Shown here: one piece after another, positions 35,830-44,448 of the stretch | Numbering within the stretch: the first letter of the stretch is position 1 | Layout: every line of letters begins with the position of its first letter | Assembly (NCBI RefSeq): GCF_022690765.1 | Contig: NZ_JALCZA010000009.1 | Coordinates: forward strand, 1 to 64,000 | Reading direction: 5' to 3' | Length of the DNA: 64,000 bases | Source of the DNA: Anaeromyxobacter oryzisoli | Lineage (GTDB): Bacteria; Myxococcota; Myxococcia; Myxococcales; Anaeromyxobacteraceae | Made by a program: the position numbers and the translations under genes | The notes under the pieces: generated by a model | Databases searched by the model: none | What the model was told of the DNA's origin: nothing | What the model saw: only the letters and a program-made list of their open reading frames with translations

Positions 35830-36876
35830 GTTCGCGTTTGGGCACGGGCACGTTCCGTGAACCGTGCCCGTCACCGTCACCGGCTTTTCCGTGACCCGTG
35901 AACCGGATCCCGTGGCCCGTGGCCCGGTACCCGTGGTCCGACGCGCCGTCGGATCACGGGCCAGGGAACACGGGAGCCGGGAGGCGGGCACGGGGAACGG
36001 TCACGGTCACGGGCACGGTGACGGGAACGCGTTCGCGTTTGGGCACGGGCACGTTCCGTGAACCGTGACCGTCACCGTCACCGGCTTTTCCGTGACCCGT
36101 GAACCGGATCCCGTGGCCCGTGGCCCGGTACCTCGTGGTCCGACGCGCCGTCGGATCACGGGCCAGGGAACACGGGAGCCGGGAGGCGGGCACGGGGAAC
36201 GGTCACGGTCACGGGCACGGTGACGGGAACGCGTTCGCGTTTGGGCACGGGCACGTTCCGTGAACCGTGACCGTCACCGTCACCGGCTTTTCCGTGACCC
36301 GTGAACCGGATCCCGTGGCCCGTGGCCCGGTACCTCGTGGTCCGACGCGCCGTCGGATCACGGGCCAGGGAACACGGGAGCCGGGAGGCGGGCACGGGGA
36401 ACGGTCACGGTCACGGGCACGGTGACGGGAACGCGCTCGCGTCGAGCACGGGCACGGTCCGTGAACCGTGCCCGTCACCGTCACCGGCTTTTCCGTGACC
36501 CGTGAACCGGATCCCGTGGCCCGTGGCCCGGTACCCGTGGTCCGACGCGCCGTCGGATCACGGGCCAGGGAACACGGGAGGCGGGCACGGGGAACGGTCA
36601 CGGTCACGGGCACGGTGACGGGAACGCGTTCGCGTTTGGGCACGGGCACGTTCCGTGAACCGTGCCCGTCACCGTCACCGGCCTCTGCGTGACCCGTGAA
36701 CCGGATCCCGTGGCCCGTGGCCCGGTACCCCGTGGTCCGACGCGCCGTCGGATCACGGGCCAGGGAACACGGGAGGCGGGAGGCGGGCACGGGGAACGGT
36801 CACGGTCACGGGCACGGTGACGGGAACGCGCTCGCGTTCGCGTTCGGGCACGGGCACGTTCCGTGAACCGTTGACC
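35830..36876. repeat. R1 tandem array, five ~202-bp units
   Basis: Units start at 35830, 36031, 36233, 36435 and 36628 (lengths 201, 202, 202, 193, 202), followed by a partial sixth from 36830. Each unit carries an imperfect inverted repeat with arms of about 85-95 bases and the perfect core TCCGACG-CGC-CGTCGGA. Both arms are built of words such as CCGTGACC, CCGTGAACC and CCCGTGGCC. Units differ by small changes (the fourth has GCTCGCGTCGAGC instead of GTTCGCGTTTGGGC), so the array is not a perfect recent amplification. No convincing coding frame. Confidence 0.92.
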
Positions 36877-36877
36877 G

Positions 36878-37696
36878 TCACCGCTCCCGATCGAAGGCGG
36901 GAAGGACCACCGGCGCGCCGGTGACGCCGTTCTCGCCGCGCCACACGGGGACGTCCCAGACCTCCCGGACGCGCTGGGCCGTGAGGACGTCGGAGGGGGC
37001 GCCCTCCGCCACCACCCGCCCGCGCGAGAGCACCACCAGCCGGTCGCAGGCGGCGGCCGCCAGGTTCAGATCGTGCAGCACGGCGACGACGCAGAGGCCG
37101 CCGCGGGCCGCCACCGCGGCCATCCGCATCACCATCACCTGGTGAGCCAGGTCGAGGAACGCGGTCGGCTCGTCGAGGAGGAGCACCCGCGGCTCCTGCG
37201 CGAGGGCGCGGGCGAAGAAGACGCGGCGGCGTTCTCCGCCGGAGAGGGCGTCGAGCCGGCGGTCGGCGAGGTGCGCCAGATCGCAGGCCTCGAGCGCGCC
37301 CTGCACCGCGCCGCGGTCGAACGGCGTCGGCAGCGCGAGGAGCCCCTGCCGCGGCGCCCGGCCCATCATCACCACCTCGCGCACGGTGAACGGCCAGGCG
37401 ATGCGCGGCTCCTGGGGGACCAGGGCGCAGACCCGGGCCACCGCGCGCCGCGAGGCGTGGGCGGGATCCAGCCCGGCGAGCCGCACCGAGCCGCGCGCCG
37501 GCGCGGCGAGGCCGGCGACGAGCCGGACGAGCGTGGACTTCCCGGCGCCGTTCGGCCCGAGGAGGCCGACGAACTCGCCGGCGCGCGCGCTGAAGGACAC
37601 GTCCTCGAGGGCGGCGCGGGCGCCGTACGCGAACGCGACGCCGCGCACGTCCACCATCGTCTCCGGGCCGGGGGGCCGCGGCGGCGCGGGGCTCAC
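36878..37696 (-). CDS. btuD: Vitamin B12 ABC transporter ATP-binding protein
   Basis: 272 residues. Walker A GPNGAGKST (near residues 49-57), signature LSGGERRRV, Walker B LLLDEPT and HDLNLA are intact, as in FecE/BtuD-type importers. The GTG at 37696 overlaps the permease stop (GTGA). Its role in B12 uptake follows from the riboswitch and BtuB at the head of the operon. The R1 array begins just past its stop. Confidence 0.88.
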   Translation of the reverse strand: MSPAPPRPPGPETMVDVRGVAFAYGARAALEDVSFSARAGEFVGLLGPNGAGKSTLVRLVAGLAAPARGSVRLAGLDPAHASRRAVARVCALVPQEPRIAWPFTVREVVMMGRAPRQGLLALPTPFDRGAVQGALEACDLAHLADRRLDALSGGERRRVFFARALAQEPRVLLLDEPTAFLDLAHQVMVMRMAAVAARGGLCVVAVLHDLNLAAAACDRLVVLSRGRVVAEGAPSDVLTAQRVREVWDVPVWRGENGVTGAPVVLPAFDRER

Positions 37697-38733
37697 GCGG
37701 CGCTCCCGGAGGTGCCGCTCGAGCGGCGCAGCAGCCACAGGAAGAACGGCCCGCCCAGGAAGGCGGTCACCGCCCCCACCGGCGGCTCGGTCCCGAGCGG
37801 CAGGAAGGCGAGCCGCGCGAGGGCGTCGGCGAGGACGAGGAAGGCCGCCCCGAAGAGCGCCGCGCCCGGCACGAGCAGGCGGTGATCGGGCCCGACCACG
37901 CGCCGCACGAGGTGCGGGACGATCAGCCCCACGAAGCCGACCATGCCCGCGAGCGCGACCGCCGCGCCGGTCGCGGCGCTCGCGGCGAAGAAGACCCAGG
38001 CGCGCGTCCGCCGGACGTCGAGCCCGAGCGAGGCCGCCTCCTCGTCGCCGAGGGTGAGGAGGTTCAGGCGGGCCGATCCGGCGACCAGCACGCCGAGCGC
38101 CGCCGCCACCGCGACGCCTCCGGCGGCGAGCGTCCCGCCGGACTCGTACCCGATCGTGCCGAGCAGCCAGTAGAGGAGGCGCGCCGCCTGCTCCGGCGGA
38201 ACGAGGAGGCGGAGCACGGTGATGACGCCCGCCGCGAAGGCGTTGAAGACGACGCCGACGAGCAGCGCGGTCTCCGGGACGAGCCGCCCCCCGACGCGGC
38301 CGAGGCCGAACACGAGCAGCGCGGTGGCGGTGGCGCCCGCGACGGCGCCGGCGGCGACGGGCGTCGCCGAGGCGAGCGCCGCGGCGCCGGGGCCGAAGGC
38401 TCGGGCGGCGGTGGTCGCGGCCAGGATGACGACCGTCCCCCCGAGCGCCGCGCCGCCCGAGACGCCGAGGACGAACGGCTCGGCGAGGGGGTTCCGCATC
38501 ACCGCCTGGAGGGCCACCCCGGCGCCGGCGAGGGCGGCGCCGACGATCGCGGCGAGCGCCGCCCGCGGGATCCGCAGGCGGAGCAGGATGGTCCGATCCG
38601 GCTCCGCGCCCGACAGGGCGGCGCCGAGGGAGATGGGCTGCGCGCCGACGGCGCCGGACAGCGCCACCGCGAGCGCCACCGCGGCGAGGCCGGCGGCGAG
38701 GAGCACGGCGAGGCGGACCGGGACGGAGCTCAC
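37693..38733 (-). CDS. btuC: Vitamin B12 ABC transporter permease
   Basis: 346 residues with about ten membrane spans. RIPRAALAAIVGAALAGAGVALQAVMRNPLAEPFVLGVSGGAALG is the FecCD/BtuC-family signature (in two parts around residues 53-95), and GMVGFVGLIVPHLVRRVVGPDHR is the coupling-helix region. The GTG at 38733 overlaps the btuF stop. Confidence 0.9.
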   Translation of the reverse strand: MSSVPVRLAVLLAAGLAAVALAVALSGAVGAQPISLGAALSGAEPDRTILLRLRIPRAALAAIVGAALAGAGVALQAVMRNPLAEPFVLGVSGGAALGGTVVILAATTAARAFGPGAAALASATPVAAGAVAGATATALLVFGLGRVGGRLVPETALLVGVVFNAFAAGVITVLRLLVPPEQAARLLYWLLGTIGYESGGTLAAGGVAVAAALGVLVAGSARLNLLTLGDEEAASLGLDVRRTRAWVFFAASAATGAAVALAGMVGFVGLIVPHLVRRVVGPDHRLLVPGAALFGAAFLVLADALARLAFLPLGTEPPVGAVTAFLGGPFFLWLLRRSSGTSGSAA

Positions 38734-39626
38734 CGGCGGGCGGCCTCCGGGTGGACGGCGACGAAGAGCTGGTCGAGCGCGCGGGCGAGGCGGGGCCCGG
38801 GCCGGAGCGCGTCGTCCGTGGTGAGCTGCCGGACCGCGCCGCGGCGCACCGCCGGGATCGCGGTGAGGGGGGTATGGCCCGAGCCGGCGTGCTCGTTCAC
38901 CGCGGCGTCGATCACGAGATCGGGGTCGAGCCCGGCCGCCCGCTCGAGCGGAAACACCGGCCAGGCGATCGTCCCCTGCACGGCGTTGCGCGCGCCGACG
39001 ATCGCGAGCAGCTCGTCCGGGTAGCTCCCAGGGCCGGCGGTCACCAGGGGATCGCGCCCGACGACGAAGAGGACCCGCGGGCGCGGGAGCGACGCCGCGC
39101 GCGCGCGCACGCGGGCGATCGCCTGCTCGAGCGTCCCGGCGAGCCGGGCGCCCGCCGGCGCGTCGCCGAGGGCGCGGGCGACGGCGCGCACCGAGGCGAG
39201 CACGTCGGCGACGCTGACCACCGGGAAGGCGAGCACGGGGATCCCGAGCTCGGCGATGCGCCGCACCGCGGGGTGGGCGCTGCCGTCGGTGAGCCAGAGG
39301 ACGAGGTCCGGCCGGAGCGCCACCACGGCCTCGGCGCTCGGGTCGAGGAAGCCGCCCACCCGCGGGAGCCGCGCGACCTCCGGGGCGGTGTCGTACCGGG
39401 TCACGCCCACCAGCCGGTCGGCGTGGCCGAGGGCGACCACGATGTCCGTCATGCTCGGCCCCAGGCACACCACGCGCCGGGGGACCGCCGGCGCGGGCGG
39501 GCCGAGGGCCCGGATCCCGCCGGCGGCGGCGTGCGGGCCGCCGTCCGGCCAGGACGCGTCGCGGGCGGCGGCGGGTCCGGCCAGGACGGCGGCGATGAGC
39601 GCGAGCGATTTGATCAGGGACCGCAT
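38730..39626 (-). CDS. btuF: Periplasmic cobalamin-binding protein
   Basis: 298 residues with a signal peptide (LIKSLALIAAVLAGPAAARD). The class III solute-binding fold is seen in RRVVCLGPSMTDIVVALGHADRLVGVTRY and PDLVLWLTDG, with a long helix and a C-terminal lobe. It should hand B12 to the BtuCD permease. The ATG at 39626 lies 12 bp inside the 3' end of the novel lipoprotein gene, so the two are coupled. Confidence 0.87.
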   Translation of the reverse strand: MRSLIKSLALIAAVLAGPAAARDASWPDGGPHAAAGGIRALGPPAPAVPRRVVCLGPSMTDIVVALGHADRLVGVTRYDTAPEVARLPRVGGFLDPSAEAVVALRPDLVLWLTDGSAHPAVRRIAELGIPVLAFPVVSVADVLASVRAVARALGDAPAGARLAGTLEQAIARVRARAASLPRPRVLFVVGRDPLVTAGPGSYPDELLAIVGARNAVQGTIAWPVFPLERAAGLDPDLVIDAAVNEHAGSGHTPLTAIPAVRRGAVRQLTTDDALRPGPRLARALDQLFVAVHPEAARR

Positions 39627-41188
39627 GCCAGGTCGGCGACGTACGCGTAGTCGTTCGCGGCCGGGCACAGCGTCGCGCCCGAGACCGCACCGGCAACCGG
39701 ATCGAGCTTGAACACCCGGCCCGAGTTGCGATCTGCAACGTAACCGGTGCCCGCGCAGAACGCGAGCGCGCCGGGCGCGGCGTTCTCGGCGGCCGGGAGG
39801 ATCGCCTTCACGACCGGCGCCGCCCCGGAGAGGTCCACCGGCACGATCCCCGCGCCGGAGATCTTCACGGTGGGCCAGTTCGAGTAGTCGAACGCGCCGC
39901 AGGTGGCCCACAGCGTCGTGCCTTGCAGCGCGAGGTCCGCGACGTCGAGGCAGCTCGCCCCGAGATCCACGAGCCCCGCCACGCCCGCGCTCGTCACCGT
40001 GTCGTCGAGCGCGTCGGTGGCAGGGTCGATCACGGCGAGGCGGCCGGTGCTGCCCGCCGGAGCGCTCCAGTAGGCGTCGAGGTTCCAGAGCGACACGAAC
40101 AGGCGCTCCTTCGCGAACGCGGGGCCGCTCGCCAGGACGAACCGCGCCGGCCGCGCGAGCGAGTTCTGGCTCGCGAGGGCGCTCACGTCGATGCGCTTCG
40201 TGATGGTCATGCAGGGCGGCTGGGCGGTGCCGGCGGCGCAGGCCGCCACGCCGGACACGTCCACCACGACGACCTCGGACGTGTCGGCCAGGGCGACGTA
40301 GGCCTTGGTGCCGCGGAAGGCGATGCCCTGGACGTTGGGGTTCGTCGCCCCCGCCGCCACGAGCGGCAGCTCATCCAGGGTCGAGCCGTCCGGCTCGAGG
40401 ACGAGCAGGCTCGAGAAGGAGGTGTGAGCCACCCAGAGGAGCCCGTCGTGCGCGGTGAGGTACTCGAGATCCGGCTGCGCGGCGCTGCCGGGGATGGGGC
40501 TCGCGAACGCGACCCGGGGAGCAGGCGGGTCGAACAGGACCTCCGAGATCGTCTCGGCGCCGGTACCGCTCGCCACGTACAGCCCGCCGTTGAGCCACGC
40601 GAGGCCGATCGGACCGCTCGCCACCGAGATGGGCGTCCCAGCCGGCGCAAGGTCGCCGGTCGCCTCCCGGACCTCGCTCGTGTTGAGGCAGGAGAGGTAC
40701 AGGTCGGCCACGCAAAGGCCGGTCTTGCAGTGCTCGTTGGTGCCGCAGGTCCGGCCGCAAGCGCCGCAGTTCCAGGCGTCGGCCTGGAGATCGACGCACG
40801 CAAAACCGCAGGCGGTCTGCTCCGCGACGGCGCACGACCCGGCGCAGCTCGTCGCGCCGGTGGCGGACGTCGTGCAGAAGTCTCCGGCGGCGCAGGTCGT
40901 GCCGCAGGCGCCGCAGTTCGCGGGATCGCTCCGCACGTCCACGCAGCTTCCGTTGCAATCCACCCGGCCATCGGGGCAGCGGCAGAACCCGGCCGAGCAG
41001 ACCTCGCCCGCGGCGCAGGCCTGACCGCAGGCGCCGCAGTTGGCCGCGTCGGTCGCGACCGCCGTGCACGTCCCGGCGCAGACCTTCTGGTCGCTCGGGC
41101 ACACCAGCTCCTTCTTGCTGCACGCCGCGAGCGACAGCGCCGCCGCCGCGATCGCCGTCCACGTCCACCGGATGTTCCGCATGCTCAT
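39614..41188 (-). CDS. Cys-rich, beta-propeller-like lipoprotein in the B12 uptake operon (possible BtuG analogue)
   Basis: 524 residues from the ATG at 41188 (an ATG at 41182 is also possible). A lipoprotein signal ends at Cys23 (LSLAAC). Residues 30-160 hold three NCGACG-centred Cys repeats (NCGACG at 50, 91 and 140). After about residue 175 come recurring strands such as GLAWLNGGLYVASGTG, YLTAHDGLLWVAHTS and GIAFRGTKAYVALADTSEVVVVDVSG. These look like blades of a beta-propeller, about seven in some 350 residues. The gene overlaps btuB upstream by 4 bp and btuF downstream by 13 bp and lies under the cobalamin riboswitch. Function is inferred: a surface partner of BtuB that captures B12, by analogy with Bacteroides BtuG, which is a propeller lipoprotein. 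Sequence identity to BtuG is not claimed. Confidence 0.7.
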   Translation of the reverse strand: MSMRNIRWTWTAIAAAALSLAACSKKELVCPSDQKVCAGTCTAVATDAANCGACGQACAAGEVCSAGFCRCPDGRVDCNGSCVDVRSDPANCGACGTTCAAGDFCTTSATGATSCAGSCAVAEQTACGFACVDLQADAWNCGACGRTCGTNEHCKTGLCVADLYLSCLNTSEVREATGDLAPAGTPISVASGPIGLAWLNGGLYVASGTGAETISEVLFDPPAPRVAFASPIPGSAAQPDLEYLTAHDGLLWVAHTSFSSLLVLEPDGSTLDELPLVAAGATNPNVQGIAFRGTKAYVALADTSEVVVVDVSGVAACAAGTAQPPCMTITKRIDVSALASQNSLARPARFVLASGPAFAKERLFVSLWNLDAYWSAPAGSTGRLAVIDPATDALDDTVTSAGVAGLVDLGASCLDVADLALQGTTLWATCGAFDYSNWPTVKISGAGIVPVDLSGAAPVVKAILPAAENAAPGALAFCAGTGYVADRNSGRVFKLDPVAGAVSGATLCPAANDYAYVADLACGP

Positions 41189-43140
41189 CGTGCTCCTGTG
41201 TCGGGGAAGCCCGCGCGCAGGGTCAAGAGGACCGTGCGCCCGGGGAGGGGATTTCCGTAGCCGTCCTGCAGCGACCGGTCGTCGAGGAGGTTGCGCACCT
41301 CGAGGTTCAGCCGGAGCGCCGGGCGCGCCGTGATCCGGACCGAGCCGCCCATTCCGACCGTGAACGACGCGGGGATCTGGACGGTGTTCGCGGCGTTCAG
41401 CCACTGGCGCGAGATCCACTGCACCTCGCCGTGGGCCTCCGCGCGCTCGCCGCCGACGCCCGCCCGCGCGTAGAGCCGATGGCGCGGATGGCGGGGCAGC
41501 TCCTTGCCGAGGTCCGCCGCGGCGCCGCGGAGGTTCTCCGTGTCGAGGAAGGTGTACGCGAGGCCGGTGGAGAGGCCGGCGAGGCGCCGGATCGGCGCCG
41601 AGGCGAGCTCCGCCTCCACGCCGCGCACCGCCGCCTTGGCGTCGTTCACCGGGGTGAGCCGGCGGAACGAGGCGGCCTCGTAGACCACCAGGTCCTGGTA
41701 CAGGGTCGTGAAGACGCCGGCGGAGGCGGTGCCGAGGCGCCCGTCGAGGGCGAGCGCGGCGTCGCCGCCGATGCCCGCCTCCGGCCGGAGCGCCGGGTTC
41801 GGCGCGACGATCCCTTGCTGCAAGTAAAGTTCGGAGAGGCTCGGGACCCGGTAGCTCCGACCGGCGCTCGCGCGGACCGAGAGCGGGCCGGCGACGGCGA
41901 CCGAGCCGCCGAGCTTCGCGGAGACGCCGGCGAAGCCCCCCGTGCGCTCGACGCGCACGCCGGGGCCCACCCGCGCGCGGCCGTCCAGGAACGACACCTC
42001 ACCGGCGGCGGTGGCCGCCACGGTGGACCGCGCGCGATCGCCGAGCCCGTCCGCGTCGAGCGTCTCGAGGCCGCCGTCGAGGACGACCGAGAGCGATCCC
42101 GGGCCCCGGCTCCAGTCGAGCCCGACGCTCCCGCCCGTCGCCGCCCCGCGCTGGCGGATCACCTGCCCGCCCAGCTCGGCGAGGCGCGCGTCCAGCCGGT
42201 CGAGCCGTCCCGTCGCGCCCGCGGAGAGCACCAGCGCGTCGCCGAGGGGCCGCCGGAACCGGGCCGAGAGGAGGCCGCGCCAGTCGTCCTGCCAGTCGTC
42301 CGGGGTCGGGTTGTAGGGCCACCCCGGGAGGTCGTGGTGGCCCCCGGAGAGCTGCGCCGCCGCGTCGAGCCGGCCGCCGCCCGCGAGGAGGAACCCCTTC
42401 ACGAGCCCGCCGCCCAGGGCCGAGCCGTTGTGGACCCGATCGCGATCCACGAGCGGGGTGGAGGGCTGGTGATCGTCGTACTGGTAGCTGAACCGGCCGG
42501 TGCTGGTGGAGCCGGCCGCGGCCGCGAGCAGCCCCCAGCGGTCGCCTCCCGTGCCGGCCGCGACGTCGGCCTGGTACGTGCCGAACGACCCCGCGGTGGC
42601 GCCGCCGGACCAGGTCCCCGCGCGCACGGGGAGCGTCACCACGTTCACGACGCCCCCGAGCGCGCCGGAGCCGTGGCGGACGCCCTCCGTCCCGCGGACC
42701 ACCTCGATGCGCGAGATCCACTGGGGCGGGATGGTGGAGAGATCGACGCCGCCGCCGGCGGCGGTGTTGAGGGGGAGCCCGTCGAGGAGGACCTTCACCT
42801 GCTCGGCGCTCGAGCCGCGGATCGACACCGTCGCGGTCTGGCCGAGGCCGTGATCCGCGATCGCGACGCCCGGCGAGGTCGCGAGGAGCTCGGCGGCGCC
42901 CTTCGCCTCGCCGGCGTAGCGGGACGCGTCCACCACCGTGACGGCGGCGCCGGGGGCGGCGGCGGCCTCGGACTGCACCGGGGGAGGGGGCGCGGCGACG
43001 ACCACCTCGTCGAGCGTCACCGCCTCGTCCTGCGGCGGCGCGGCGGCGTCCTGCGCCCGGACGCGCGCCGGCCCGCTCGCGAGCGCGGCGGCGAGGAAGG
43101 CGGCGACGGCGGGACCGGATCCCGATCGAGAACGCGGCAT
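41185..43140 (-). CDS. btuB: TonB-dependent outer-membrane receptor (BtuB-like)
   Basis: 651 residues. Signal peptide about 1-25 (AVAAFLAAALASGPARVRA), a TonB box region (DEAVTLDEVVVAAP), then the plug domain with SVRGSSAEQ-like SIRGSSAEQVKVLLDG and IEVVRGTEGVRHGSGALGG, and a C-terminal barrel whose last strand ends near LLTLRAGF. Cobalamin specificity follows from the riboswitch 58 bases upstream and the BtuFCD genes downstream. The ATG at 43140 is chosen because the longer reading is not supported. Confidence 0.92.
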   Translation of the reverse strand: MPRSRSGSGPAVAAFLAAALASGPARVRAQDAAAPPQDEAVTLDEVVVAAPPPPVQSEAAAAPGAAVTVVDASRYAGEAKGAAELLATSPGVAIADHGLGQTATVSIRGSSAEQVKVLLDGLPLNTAAGGGVDLSTIPPQWISRIEVVRGTEGVRHGSGALGGVVNVVTLPVRAGTWSGGATAGSFGTYQADVAAGTGGDRWGLLAAAAGSTSTGRFSYQYDDHQPSTPLVDRDRVHNGSALGGGLVKGFLLAGGGRLDAAAQLSGGHHDLPGWPYNPTPDDWQDDWRGLLSARFRRPLGDALVLSAGATGRLDRLDARLAELGGQVIRQRGAATGGSVGLDWSRGPGSLSVVLDGGLETLDADGLGDRARSTVAATAAGEVSFLDGRARVGPGVRVERTGGFAGVSAKLGGSVAVAGPLSVRASAGRSYRVPSLSELYLQQGIVAPNPALRPEAGIGGDAALALDGRLGTASAGVFTTLYQDLVVYEAASFRRLTPVNDAKAAVRGVEAELASAPIRRLAGLSTGLAYTFLDTENLRGAAADLGKELPRHPRHRLYARAGVGGERAEAHGEVQWISRQWLNAANTVQIPASFTVGMGGSVRITARPALRLNLEVRNLLDDRSLQDGYGNPLPGRTVLLTLRAGFPDTGAR

Positions 43141-43175
43141 CAATTCGTCGCGTCTCCTTCGGACGCGCGAACAGC

Positions 43176-43196
43176 GGCCGCGAACCATTCGCGGCC
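43176..43196 (-). promoter_or_regulatory. Expression-platform hairpin of the cobalamin riboswitch
   Basis: On the minus strand GGCCGCGAA-TGG-TTCGCGGCC, a 9-bp perfect stem, begins three bases after riboswitch P1 and 36 bases before the btuB start. It lacks a U-run, so it more likely sequesters or frees the leader than ends transcription by the classic route. Confidence 0.6.
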
Positions 43197-43198
43197 AG

Positions 43199-43367
43199 CG
43201 CTCCGAGGGAGGTCTCCTGGCTCCCGGGGTGAGGCGGGTTGCGCCTCCAGGCCCTGCGACCTTCCCCTCGCGAGCGGCGCGAGAGTGGCCGAAACGTGCA
43301 GGACCTTCCCCGGCTACAGTGGCGGGACCGCGCCGGACTTCGACCGGCTTCCCTGTTCCTCGGAGCG
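43199..43367 (-). promoter_or_regulatory. Cobalamin riboswitch
   Basis: Read on the minus strand the segment has the P1 stem CGCTCCGAGG (43358-43367) pairing with CCTCGGAGCG (43199-43208), then GGGAAGCCGGTCGAAGTCC, the core GGTCCCGCCACTGTAG (near 43314-43328), and finally GCCAGGAGACC (near 43211-43222), all landmarks of the B12 riboswitch. It lies 58 bases before btuB and should repress the operon when cobalamin is abundant. Confidence 0.95.
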
Positions 43368-43501
43368 GGTGTTTCGCGTGCGAGGTAGCGCGTCGGCGGC
43401 GATGAAGTCAAGCGGCCGGTTGCGTGCTCCCTCGGGCGACACCCTGCCCACGTCGAGCGCGACGGCGCGGGAGGCGAGCTCGGCGCGGCCTCTCCGCGGG
43501 T

Positions 43502-43663
43502 CGCTGAGAGCTTGTCGAAGAATTCGACGAGCTCTCAGGCCGACCCGCGTGAGCGGGGCGGCGGGTGGGGTGAAGCGCCCGAATTCACTTCGGGCGCGAG
43601 GGGCGGGCCCGATCCGCTGCTCCTAGATGGTCAAGGCCCGTCGAACTGTTCGACGCGCCTTGA
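43502..43663. repeat. R2 element copy 2 (three-hairpin repeat)
   Basis: Same 162-bp length and three hairpins as 16578-16739. The first ~110 bp are nearly identical, then the two copies diverge before the last hairpin. It lies between the riboswitch-controlled operon and the comEA-like gene, in the promoter-side gap of btuB. Confidence 0.85.
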
Positions 43664-43714
43664 GCGCCGCCATCCACCTCGCCGAGGTCGCCTTCCGGGG
43701 GGCCGCCGCCCGGG

Positions 43715-44047
43715 TCAGCGCTTCGCGCGCGCCCCGGGCTGCGACGTCGGCGTCGAGGACGCGGCGGGGCCGACGGTGACGTTCGACCTCACCTTCGCGA
43801 GCCACCTCGGCCCGATCCCCTTCACCACGAGCACGTCCTCGGGCCGCCGGAACCCGCGCTTCCCGCGGGCGGCCACGATCGCCTGCGCCCGCTTCTCGCC
43901 CACCCCCGGGAGCCGCATCAGCTCCGTGACGCCGGCGCGGTTCAGGTCGATCCGCTCGCCGGGGCCGAGCGGCTTCTTCGCGGCGAGCGCGGGGGTGGCC
44001 GCCGCGAGGAGCACCGTCGCGACGAGGATCTTCGAGAGGCCGCTCAC
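43715..44047 (-). CDS. Exported helix-hairpin-helix protein (ComEA-like)
   Basis: 110 residues. A signal peptide (LSKILVATVLLAAATPALAA) is followed by IDLNRAGVTELMRLPGVGEKRAQAIVAARGKRGF and VKGIGPRWLAKV, the two helix-hairpin-helix motifs of ComEA, which bind DNA without sequence preference at the cell envelope. The GTG at 44047 overlaps the stop of the upstream gene. It is shorter than a full ComEA, so a role in uptake competence is only one option. Confidence 0.85.
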   Translation of the reverse strand: MSGLSKILVATVLLAAATPALAAKKPLGPGERIDLNRAGVTELMRLPGVGEKRAQAIVAARGKRGFRRPEDVLVVKGIGPRWLAKVRSNVTVGPAASSTPTSQPGARAKR

Positions 44048-44292
44048 GGTCTCACCTCGATCGTCTCGAGGTCCTGCCGCGCGCCATTCCCGTTGCGCGC
44101 CTCGGCCGGCGGCTTCGGCTCGCGCACCTGCAGCCTGTTGGTCCCGAGGGGCAGCGCCTCGAGGTACAGGGTGATGCTCCCGTCGCGGTTCGTGTACGCG
44201 ATCCCGATCTTCGGCCAGAACTTCTTCTCGCCGTCCTTCGACTCCGGCACCGCGTACACCGCGAGCCGGCGCGCTCCGTTGCCTTCGCTCAT
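44044..44292 (-). CDS. Small conserved-looking hypothetical protein
   Basis: 82 residues, ATG at 44292 with AGGAGAAG upstream. Soluble, mixed alpha/beta: RLAVYAVPESKDGEKKFWPKIGIAYTNRDGSITLYLEALPLGTNRLQVREP. It resembles small proteins with an IGxAxxNxDGSxxLxLxAxP core, common beside hypothetical genes in high-GC proteobacteria, but no function is known. Its stop overlaps the start of the comEA-like gene. Confidence 0.7.
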   Translation of the reverse strand: MSEGNGARRLAVYAVPESKDGEKKFWPKIGIAYTNRDGSITLYLEALPLGTNRLQVREPKPPAEARNGNGARQDLETIEVRP

Positions 44293-44409
44293 TGGATTCT
44301 TCTCCTGTCACCGAGCGCGCGTGGTGCGCGCCGGACCGATGGCGAAGGAGCAGCGCGCGTGCCGCGCCAACCCCGCGGGATCCGAGGGGCGCGAGTCGAG
44401 CGCGCGGCT

Positions 44410-44435
44410 GCGACGCGGACGATCGTCCGCGTCGC
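44410..44435. promoter_or_regulatory. 26-bp perfect palindrome
   Basis: A perfect inverted repeat centred on GGACGATCGTCC, flanked by GCGACGC arms. It lies 118 bp upstream of the small gene at 44292 and just before R3 copy C. It could be an operator; no cognate regulator is identified. Confidence 0.55.
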
Positions 44436-44448
44436 GGACAGTTCCAAC

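Noticed and set aside
35567-36876. Possible CRISPR array
   Set aside because: The units are about 202 bp with continuous similarity and palindromes, no short repeats separated by unique spacers, and no cas genes nearby.
35954-36944. Several ORFs with repeated protein sequence
   Set aside because: They come from the R1 tandem array; the frames arise from repeat words, with no ribosome site or recognisable domain.
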